This document shows positions 6,279 through 6,757 of a stretch of DNA of 6,757 nucleotides, in pieces (positions within the stretch are counted from its first letter, which is position 1; the number at the start of each line of letters is the position of its first letter). The DNA is taken from positions 28,216 to 34,972 of the forward strand of contig PAPL01000017.1 in assembly GCA_002708885.1 (NCBI GenBank), written 5' to 3'. The position numbers were made by a program, and so were the translations under genes. Origin of the DNA: Verrucomicrobiales bacterium (lineage in GTDB: Bacteria; Verrucomicrobiota; Verrucomicrobiia; Verrucomicrobiales; DEV007). The notes beneath the pieces are model-generated. The model was given only the letters and a program-made list of their open reading frames with translations, made no database searches and was not told the DNA's origin.

Positions 6279-6757
6279 TTATTTAGTCGGTTTAATATGA
6301 TCCTTTTTCTTGGGTCTTTGAATCATGACTGTCGAAACGACGGCACGGTGATCTGATGGCCATGGGCTCAAAACGATGTCGGCATTTCTATCATTTTCAC
6401 CGACCACTTCGCTCTTGATTATTTTCGCGCCCGAGCAAAAAACAAAATCGATCCGGTCATGGAAGTCCTTCGGATCATTTGGCTTGGTTTTGTTCGTCCA
6501 AGTGTAACCGCGGTTTGTAATTTCATCTGGATGTACTTTGCGGAAAGTGTCAATGAGCCCGGCCTGAGTCACTTTAAGCGTGGCCGGATACTGGACCGGC
6601 AAAGGCACGATTTTTTGTTTTGCGGCGGCACTTGTCCAATCCTGGAATGAAGGTTCATTGAAGTCTCCAGTAACGAATACTGGGGATCCTGTTTTGATTG
6701 CGGGATTGACTTCACTGAGCATCCTGTCGACCTGATCTCCCCTTGCTTTTGAGGCCC
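6279..6757 (-). CDS. Endonuclease/exonuclease/phosphatase (EEP) family protein, C-terminal part, 5'-truncated
   Basis: The reverse-strand frame is open to the right edge, and residues encoded upstream of the Met at 6722 (ASKARGDQVDR) fit the family, so that Met is probably not the start. About 158 residues are present and the N-terminal half is missing. EEP metal-dependent phosphodiesterase landmarks, numbered from that Met, are GDFNE (19-23; metal and catalytic Asp/Asn), RGYTWT (71-76), DRIDFVF (89-95) and SDHRAVV (123-129; SDH holds the catalytic His). The upstream Arg-x-x-Gln-x-x-x-Met segment is the helix normally found just before GDFN. All C-terminal catalytic elements are intact, so the enzyme is probably active on a phosphodiester or phosphomonoester. 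Whether the substrate is DNA, RNA, sphingomyelin or an inositol phosphate cannot be told from this half. The tail is Lys-rich (RPKKKDHIKPTK). It converges on the 885-residue gene with 33 bp between stops, so it is probably a separate transcription unit. Confidence 0.92.
   Translation of the reverse strand, partial: ASKARGDQVDRMLSEVNPAIKTGSPVFVTGDFNEPSFQDWTSAAAKQKIVPLPVQYPATLKVTQAGLIDTFRKVHPDEITNRGYTWTNKTKPNDPKDFHDRIDFVFCSGAKIIKSEVVGENDRNADIVLSPWPSDHRAVVSTVMIQRPKKKDHIKPTK

Noticed and set aside
6261..6317. Inverted match CCCAAGA (6264-6270) with TCTTGGG (6309-6315) as a bidirectional terminator
   Set aside because: The arms are only seven bases, the loop is about 38 bases, one arm lies inside the EEP coding region, and no T-run follows in a suitable place.
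6459..6650. Forward-strand 63-residue open frame at the right end
   Set aside because: It is opposite the EEP gene, whose catalytic motifs are clear. Its translation has no domain.
1..6757. CRISPR array, tRNA/rRNA, insertion sequence or attachment site
   Set aside because: No short regularly spaced repeats, cloverleaf-like sequence, transposase frame or terminal inverted repeats were seen. The only repeats are the in-frame protein domains.

Overview
The window holds two complete and two edge-truncated protein genes and looks like a stretch of a Verrucomicrobiota or related PVC-group chromosome (moderate confidence). The evidence is a PEP-CTERM sorting tail (Pro-Glu-Pro, short hydrophobic helix, run of five Arg) on a secreted protein, a large FG-GAP/VCBS plus ASPIC/UnbV protein, acidic secreted beta-sandwich proteins, and starts with no Shine-Dalgarno sequence. 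Species cannot be told from this sequence. No RNA gene, CRISPR array, transposase, integrase or attachment site is visible.

Layout. 1-2631 (+): 3' part of a long FG-GAP/VCBS-repeat protein with a central ASPIC/UnbV domain; its start lies outside the window. 2632-2760: 129-bp gap with a weak promoter candidate. 2761-3486 (+): a 241-residue exported protein with one copy of a Trp-rich beta-sandwich domain and a C-terminal PEP-CTERM signal. 3487-3587: 101-bp gap with a consensus -10 hexamer and an imperfect A/T-rich hairpin. 3588-6245 (+): an 885-residue exported protein with two further close copies of the same domain, each followed by an ASH/choice-of-anchor-type Ig-like module, then a third, diverged copy and a C-terminal beta-rich module. 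6246-6278: 33-bp convergent gap with no clear terminator. 6279-6757 (-): C-terminal part of an endonuclease/exonuclease/phosphatase (EEP) family enzyme; its start lies beyond the right edge.

How they may work together. The three + strand genes all look like exported or surface proteins, with no enzyme among them. The two middle genes clearly share ancestry: the same domain occurs four times across them, partly near-identical at DNA level. The small protein carries an exosortase sorting signal and the large one does not. A cell-surface or extracellular-matrix binding role, with the shared domain as a carbohydrate- or matrix-binding module, is a reasonable inference but is not shown by the sequence. 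The EEP gene is convergent and probably a separate transcription unit.

The most interesting item is the repeated domain: its conserved SPWGE, RAPWPGSI and MILRWN blocks, its alternation with ASH-like modules, and the patchwork of DNA identity among copies. I did not recognise it as a named family.
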